Assembly (NCBI RefSeq): GCF_000090795.2
Contig: NW_003546244.1
Span: 310,231-374,230 of the forward strand
Source of the DNA: Amphimedon queenslandica
Taxonomy: Eukaryota; Porifera; Demospongiae; Haplosclerida; Niphatidae
Reading direction: 5' to 3'
DNA: 64,000 bases
Shown here: positions 58,001 through 64,000 of the stretch, in pieces
Layout of the letters: each line of letters begins with the position of its first letter
Position numbering within the stretch: position 1 is the stretch's first letter
Program-made: the position numbers and the translations under genes
The notes under the pieces: model-generated
The model's database searches: none
What the model saw: the letters and a program-made list of their open reading frames with translations, nothing else
Told to the model about the DNA's origin: nothing

Positions 58001-58795
58001 AATGACTGGATCTGATGCATATTAATTCTCTTATGCTATGTAGGGCGTTTGATCTGATTATGATCACAAATTTTGACCTTCAGACCAGGATTTTGGCATA
58101 GTGCTCATGCATGCAGGTTCTTGTATTGTCAAGTTGTTAAAAAATTGGGCCAAAGACCCTGTACTATAATAGTACAGAGACTTTGGCAAAACTTCATCAA
58201 AAATGGCTAGGAGAGGATCCTCCACTTTTATAATTTTTTTCTGATACATATAATACTTGTTCTTATGTTGTGTATTAACTTTGAGCTGATTTTGATCAAA
58301 TTCAGATTTTATAAATGGATTTTTAAAGTTGCTCCAAATGCTATGTACACATGCTGTTTACTGTTTAGTTCACAGGCCTCAGACCATTAGTTATGATAGT
58401 TAATGTAGGGTTTTTATCAAAATTGGCTTTGAAAAATCATTTTTAAAACCGCATATTAATGCCTAAGTTTAGTCCCAATCGCAAATTTAGGCATTTTTAA
58501 GAAGATTCAATTTTGGCCCAAGACTCATGTATGTGTGCAGTTGTATCCTAACTAATGGAGGAAATGAAAACTGGAATAAAATTAGTAAAAGACGCTATAT
58601 AGGCATTTGTATATAGGCATTTGTACTTGTTGTGTATTATTTAACTTTTGTCTTTTTTGGTGGATTTGTTCTTGTCTTGTATATACACTCTCTCCTTATT
58701 GAACTGCTAGTAATGCACTGAGAGAGTAGGAATAACAAACTGTTGATTTGTGTATCTATGTTTGTGGTTAAGTCTAACTGACTCTTTCTCACTGA

Positions 58796-58866
<71 letters not shown>

Positions 58867-61181
58867 CCTCTCTCTCTCTCTCTCTCTCTCTCCCTCTCTC
58901 TCTCTCTCCCTCTCCCTCTCCCTCTCTCTCTCTCTCTCTCCTCTCTTTCTAGTTAACTGCTGCGCAAAAGAGTTTTGAAACACAGTTGGCTGAGAAAGAG
59001 GTAAAAGTTTGTTAACAGTTTTGGATTAATTAGCTCTGTCACTAGGCGACCGTGAGTAGCATTGATAAGAAGTATCAAAGGAAGCTGTCCGAGATGAAAG
59101 AAGTACAGCAGATACTTTGTCTTGAATGTAGACTAATCTTTATTCCTCTCGTTTCCTGGTTTCCCCCTCTCTCTATCTCTCTTGTTTCTTTCTCCCTCTC
59201 CCTCCCTCTCTCCCTCTCCCTCTCCCTCCCTCTTCCTCCCTCTTTCCCTCTTCCTCCCTCTTTCCCTCTTCCTCCCTCCCTCTCTCAGGCACAAGAGCTT
59301 GATAGACAAGCCAAGGCACACATGGAGGAAACCTTTCGCTCGTCACTCGAGGAAAAAGACGAGAAAATTAATGTCCTACAGACTCAGGTATGAATGAGCA
59401 TGTACAGTAGATTTTGAAGTTATTTTAGTAAATATTTTAAATGTATGCTTTTAAACTTTGCGTCTCTAATTTCATTCCTTATAACATGAGGTTGTGTAGT
59501 TGTGTGTACACATTATGGAGTGAACTTTAATTCTTATTGTACCTCTTTTACCTCCCCCTGCTTATCTCACCTCTACTGTTACATTAACAAGTACATTAGC
59601 TGCATCCATGGAATGCTTTTATGAGTAGTCCAGCCATGTACCATTTAATGGCTCTGTCTTCAACTTTGCCCTTTTTGTTTGTTGTTACTCCTTTAGCTCT
59701 GACATCAGCCTTTATACATGTGTACAGTACATGTACAGTACATGTACATGTGTGCGTATAATAACGTACATGTACGTGTTTATCGTTTATTTTTAAATTG
59801 AAAGCTCAGGAATACGCAAGCTCTATCTCTTTGCTATTGTAAACTGTTTACCTCTGGAGATGAGAGAGAGAGTCGTGGTGTGAGTGAGATGATTTAACCC
59901 TCCCAGTATAAACCAACAGATTGTTGTATAAACTCCTGTCGGTATGGATCTTACGTGTATAGCACTGTATGTACTGGCTATGTCTTGTGTACGTTAGACT
60001 GATCTAATGCTTGCAAGTTCTTTGAACTGCATGGCCTTTATTACTTCATGTACATGTTTATAGTAGACATGTACATAAAATAAATGATGTTCATTGATGT
60101 AGTGAGAGATAGCAGTACTCGACCAATTCTTGGGTATATTACATGTGCAAGTACATATACATGTACATATGCAAGTACATGTACATATGCAAGTACATGT
60201 ACATGTGCAAGTACATGTACATGCATGATGTACATGTAAATGGTGTTTTCGTGTATTGTATGTGCCCTCATTCCTTATAGGGGGCTTTAATTTGGAGAGA
60301 CTCCAAATTAAACCGCACAAATTTTGTCACCGATAATTTTCAGATTTTGCGTAACTCAGTCACTACACGATATAGTAATAATTAGCAAGAATAGGAATTG
60401 CATATTTAATTTTACTATATGGACTCTGTACATCTAAGATTACATGTACATGTAACACATATACATGTTATGTACGTATTACATGTTGTCTAATTATAAT
60501 GTAGACATGCATTGTATTACATGTACTTGTACTTGTGTAATATTCGCTAACATAAGGTTACATGTGGTTTCGTTTCCTTTGGTTTCATACCTCATGGACA
60601 ATATTAGGATTATATTGTCCTGTCAGTCGTCTTGTTTCCTCTGGGAATTTATCACACCTGAGCAGGTGGTGGGCTCGAGCCTGGTTTGCATGGTGGGTTT
60701 TTGTTTAGAATAGAGAAGGTTTCATTCCCTCCATTATTACTAATAATATTATATTTATTGTATTTCGGATGGGTTTTAGTGCCTTGTAAGTGTCTCTGTG
60801 TGTTGTTTTTTGGTTGAGGAGTATAATTAGGATTAGTTAGACTTTGGCTGTCTCTGGAGGAAGTGAATCATTTCTAGTGAGGATATGGATATTAGATCAT
60901 GCTTGACTTGTTTGGGTTGATTAATTGTGCTTCATTTCTCTCTCTCTTTTATCTATCAACGTGCTAATTCTCTTTCTCTCCCTCTGTCTGTACTTTCTCT
61001 CTTTCACAACACACACACACACACACACAATGTGTACAAAATATGTACATCTTCATTATTCTCCTCATCTAATTCCCCCTCTCTCTCTCTCTTTCTCTTT
61101 CTCTTTCTCTCTCTCTTCCTTCTTTACAGGTACGGATATTAAAGGAGAGACAGTTATCCTTCCAAGAAGACAAGGACAAAG
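51705..61181 (+). CDS. GOLGA4: GOLGA4/golgin-245-like trans-Golgi golgin, 5' part (continues beyond right edge)
   Basis: Six exons in phase: 51705-51779, 51838-52251, 58953-59000, 59046-59102, 59289-59387 and 61130-61181 (donor GTAAGC). They encode 248 residues so far. The N-terminus MFAKLKQKTLEEKAQ matches the MFxKLKxK start shared by golgin-97 and golgin-245, the segment that captures endosome-derived vesicles. A Ser/Pro/Thr-rich acidic low-complexity stretch follows. Coiled coil then begins with LTRDELYSMVVKQRKAMLRYKGKISE. The segment FRSSLEEKDEKINVLQTQVR is nearly the GOLGA4 sequence (ASLEEKDQYISVLQTQVS). The Arl1-binding GRIP domain would lie far to the right. The role is tethering of vesicles at the trans-Golgi network. 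The long second intron (6.7 kb) is noted separately. Confidence -1.
53160..53288. repeat. Near-perfect 47-bp inverted repeat with 35-nt loop
   Basis: Arm 53160-53206 and arm 53242-53288 are reverse complements except for two adjacent positions (GAACATG against GCACATG). The transcribed form would fold into a hairpin of about 129 nt on either strand. It could be a small-RNA precursor, a palindromic MITE or a recent local inversion-duplication. No flanking target duplication was recognised. Confidence -1.
53665..53965 (-). repeat. Diverged satellite fragments (about two units)
   Basis: Contains TTGGAATCAGCTCTAAGTTG, ATGTATCAGAAAGAATTATA, GGAGAATTCTCTC and TACAGGGACTTTGACC, then a second, similar unit. 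Same subfamily as 4560-4905. Confidence -1.
55035..55303 (+). repeat. CT/CCCT tract, ~270 bp
   Basis: Longest pyrimidine tract in the window, with CT, CCCT and (CTCACTCTCTCTCCCT) sub-repeats. It lies in GOLGA4 intron 2, not at a mapped splice site. Confidence -1.
58130..58340 (+). repeat. Diverged satellite fragment
   Basis: About one unit containing CCCTGTACTATAATAGTACA, CATCAAAAATGGCTAGGAGA, TGATACATATAATACTTG and TTTGAGCTGATTTTGATC. Confidence -1.
58793..58950 (+). repeat. CT microsatellite directly before GOLGA4 exon 3
   Basis: About 155 bp of CT ends in CTCTCTTTCTAG, so it forms the polypyrimidine tract of this acceptor. Confidence -1.
59162..59287 (+). repeat. Pyrimidine tract directly before GOLGA4 exon 5
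   Basis: CT, CCCT and CTTCCTCC repeats fill most of the 186-bp intron and end in CTCTCAG at exon 5 (59289). Confidence -1.
60141..60238. repeat. Minisatellite of ~18-bp units built on TACATGTACAT
   Basis: Four tandem units of the form RTGCAAGTACATGTACAT, the first with an extra hexamer. Each unit contains the palindrome GTACATGTAC. Confidence -1.
60286..60312. repeat. Perfect 12-bp inverted repeat with 3-nt loop
   Basis: TTTAATTTGGAG, AGA, CTCCAAATTAAA. No T-run or RNA gene context is seen; possibly a chance hairpin or remnant of a palindromic element. Confidence -1.
61075..61124 (+). repeat. CT/CTTT tract directly before GOLGA4 exon 6
   Basis: A 50-bp pyrimidine tract ends in TTCTTTACAG at exon 6 (61130). 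Confidence -1.
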
Positions 61182-64000
61182 GTAAGCAAACAGTATCATT
61201 AGTTTTGCTTATTGCACCCATGCAGCTGTATTACACCTAGCGTCTGTTTGATATCCCTTTTGGCTCCCACCTTAAACTCTCCAGCATTTGTCAATTATAA
61301 GAGAAAGCAACACACATCTCTGTTTGTTTTACTCTCCCTATCTCTATATGCATCCATTTATATGTATACTGTATGTAGTTGCATTGGGTTGCAAAGTCAC
61401 ATCCAAGGCATATTTATATATGAAGGCATTACATTAGTGTTATGGAGTGTAATGCATTGGGACTGCATCAAGTATGTACAGTGTAATGGCATCTGGTGAT
61501 TGTTTCTTTATGTTCCATTGATAAACATTATTGAGATAATTTACTATTAATGGCAATATTGTTGCAGCTGTGGACTGTTGATATTGCTTGCTTAGAATTT
61601 CTCCCTCTTATAAATCTGGCTGCTATAGTGTCCCTCTCTTTTCCTTTCTACTCCCCCCCCCTAATAATACAGATTATTAGCTCTAATAAAGGTCTTATGG
61701 TGAATATTTTAAATAAAAAACACCAGAAATAGTTATAATATATACAATTTAAATATGTATAAGTATAATGCATGCACATGTGAATGCCTGTGTGTGGTAT
61801 AGACTACAGAAGTAAGTTAATAAACTCTCCCATCCGAGAGAGCTTGCATACATGTATGTACATACATGTACATGTATATGTGTACTCTCTTTCTCCTGTT
61901 TACTATGATATATTCTAATCCAGAGGTGTACTAGTATGTGAATCCTTAGAGTTATTAGTCTGTCTATTCTTGGATATTATTTCTTTGCTTTCCTTGCACT
62001 AGCTAATTCAAAGGTTGCTCAGCTGCACTGCTTAGCGAGCAGTTTACATTAATTAGCTTTATACTGTACTGTCTGTCTATAACTGGCAGCTGGAGACTGT
62101 TAGACAAATATCAATGAATGGGGAATAGTCCCCATTTCAATAAGATAATCCTCTAAGCAATTGTTTAGCACAATAAAATAGTACATATACCATCTGTTTG
62201 ATTGTGTAATTGATTCTTCACTGTATGTATCTGTATGTGCAATGTACATGTCTCATGTACATGTACATGTATGTGTAATGTATCTGACTTTGTGTGTGTG
62301 TGTTCATGAGAAGGATCTATAGGTTTGTTGTAATCCATATATTAGATTGTGCAAGTACTGATTACACTGTATCTCTCTCCCTTTACAGCATGACACATGT
62401 AACTGCAATAAGGTTATAAGCTTACATATAATCCAGGTGTGCCCCTCTCTCTCTCTCTCTCTCTCTCCCCTTCCTTTTCCCATGCACTCAAACTGAACTA
62501 TACACTGTGTACTCTTAATACTTGATACTTTGGCTCCATGTATTGTGGCTCCATTTGTGGGTGCTTGTGTATTATTGTGTATCAAACCTCTGTGGGCTGA
62601 TGGTTTGGTTTTTTGGTCACTGGTGTAGTCAGATTGGCTGGAATAACATATGCCTGTTATTGGTTGGTTGGTTGATACCTCAAAGAGATCCAGAGTCTGG
62701 AGATGAAACCTTATACTACTTCCCTTCCCTGTTGCTAAGTGTCAGTCAATCCTCTCACCATATGTCATATGCATGCATGTATGCCTCGATAAAGCAAAAG
62801 CACATATGTTCATCATTATTATACTGTGAGCCTGTGTGTAATAGTGCAATGGATGCAGTAATTGGATAGCCTTTGAAACAATATGTTCTTGTTATTTTGA
62901 TATTTAACGGATCAGTTGCCTTCACTGGAGTATAGGATATACTATACTGATAATGATAATCTACCACACTAAAGGCAGTCCACTTACTACTCATGTCAGG
63001 CTTTGGATCTATAACTATAGTCTTCCAACTCTACTTAATCTCTCATTTGTTATAGCAATTAGAGCAATTTTTGTAAGGGTTTAGGGTTTAAACAGTTATG
63101 CCACACAATCACACACACACACACACACATGTATATAACATTATTTCCATTACTTCATTATTTAATAATATATTATCTAGTTTATAATGATATTGTTACT
63201 GTAAAAAAGAAAAAAAAAGAAACATTACATCCTCTAAAAATTTGTCTCTGCTCCTGTGTATATAAATATGGACTAAAAGGATTCATGCTGTTGTGGGTTG
63301 TCTACTATAACATACATGTATGTATGTGATTATAGCTGTAGATACAACTATACTACTTTCAGTTGTATGTCTTTGTATACAGGAATGCATATGTGGTCTG
63401 TATATTTAACTGATTGAAAATATCAGTGGTAATGAGTTTGGTATCTTTCAAGTTTCAGTCCTTAAGTGTGTGCCATTCTCTTTCATTGCCATCTGTTGTT
63501 TTAGCTGTTGTCTCTTTTTATAAAAAAATACCACGAACATATTTCATAGTTTGTTTCGGTTCTGCCTCCCTTGATGTAGGGAATATTCCATTGAATGCCA
63601 GAGACATGAGTCAATTTTAGTGTTTTTGATAATGGAGGCCACTATATAGCCACTAATCAAAAACTTGTCTGAGACTAAAAATAATAAATGTTATTTTATC
63701 AAAGTGATCCACCTGCAAATTGAATTAGATTATTCTTTATGATGGTTGGGGTTGGATTACAGTGCCTGTAGCACTTCTCTTGATCCATCCAGCTGCTCTG
63801 TACCGTGCACCTGTAGAATTGATCCTGTGGTTCATATGTTTTTAATTTCTCATATCAAAGGTCACAAAATATACATGTACTCATTAATATTCATGAGTAA
63901 TCTGATTAATGATGTTATTCTGAGTACTACACTCTAAGTACTGTGGTGGTTTCCATATTGTGTCCCTATGAAAGCTACTATCTGGTTTTGTATTAATTTG
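61182..64000 (+). other. GOLGA4 intron 6, continuing past the right edge
   Basis: No further golgin exon was recognised to the end of the window. The stretch contains TACATGTA motifs, a CT tract (62443-62470), a CA repeat (63111-63129) and AT-rich unique sequence. Confidence -1.

Larger units (their letters stand above)
52252..58952 (+). other. GOLGA4 intron 2 (6.7 kb)
   Basis: Carries a purine GA/GGGA tract (52485-52595), a near-perfect hairpin (53160-53288), satellite fragments (53665-53965, 58130-58340), a 270-bp CT tract (55035-55303), many TACATGTA motifs and a terminal CT tract at the acceptor. No nested gene was identified on either strand. Confidence -1.
59388..61129 (+). other. GOLGA4 intron 5 (1.7 kb)
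   Basis: Holds a TACATGTAC-rich minisatellite, a short perfect palindrome, a CA repeat (61009-61029) and a CT tract at the acceptor. No coding signal is seen. Confidence -1.

Noticed and set aside
58064-58249. Minus-strand ORF in GOLGA4 intron 2
   Set aside because: Lies on a satellite fragment; no independent coding evidence.
1-64000. CRISPR arrays, operons, tRNA or rRNA genes
   Set aside because: The tandem repeats are satellites and microsatellites in a eukaryotic genome; no cloverleaf or rRNA signature was recognised by eye. A tRNAscan run would settle the tRNA question.

Overview
The window is animal nuclear DNA. It is AT-rich and gene-dense, with many short GT-AG introns, some only 40-50 bp. 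It encodes orthologues of metazoan proteins: a class I myosin of the MYO1D type, DZIP1, CDK5 activator p35, golgin-245/GOLGA4, TDP2, progranulin-type proteins and the germline protein GASZ/ASZ1. The very compact genes, tiny introns and abundance of the palindrome TACATGTA suggest an early-branching animal. A demosponge of the Amphimedon type is my best guess, but this is inference and not proven by the sequence.

Layout. 1-1240 (-): 5' part of an ASZ1/GASZ-like ankyrin gene, head-to-head (135 bp apart) with DZIP1 at 1376-7047 (+, 23 exons, 841 codons). One DZIP1 intron holds a TIR-flanked element built from seven ~178-bp satellite units. 7180-15029 (+): a granulin cluster, made of one 1200-residue, 15-module granulin precursor followed by three tandem small granulin genes with a conserved promoter and 5' UTR. 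15798-16799 (+): a single-exon secreted cysteine-rich repeat protein of unknown type. 17027-20105 (-): a complete 13-exon L-rhamnonate dehydratase (enolase superfamily), unexpected in an animal. 20245-21966: two intronless TDP2 paralogues, head-to-head. 22140-24198 (+): a CCDC177-like coiled-coil gene. 24312-24542 (-): a stand-alone LYR microprotein resembling the MIEF1 upstream-ORF product. 24849-49693 (+): MYO1D, 20 coding exons, 1006 codons once a one-base frameshift in exon 14 is discounted. 50229-51035 (+): intronless CDK5R with an N-myristoylation start. 51705 to beyond the right edge (+): the 5' part of a GOLGA4-like golgin.

The left 25 kb is compact. The right 40 kb is inflated by long introns (up to 8.5 kb) rich in CT microsatellites, TACATGTA motifs, dispersed satellite copies and small inverted-repeat elements. 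Long CT tracts repeatedly abut 3' splice sites. Exon models were built by hand from splice consensus, phase continuity and remembered family sequences; no alignment program was run.

There is no operon-like logic linking the genes. The visible relationships are shared bidirectional promoters (ASZ1/DZIP1, the TDP2 pair, LYR/MYO1D), tandem duplication (granulins) and inverted duplication (TDP2). The strongest candidates for something new are the cysteine-rich repeat precursor, the animal rhamnonate dehydratase, the stand-alone LYR microprotein gene, the satellite-bearing TIR element and a near-perfect 47-bp hairpin at 53160-53288.
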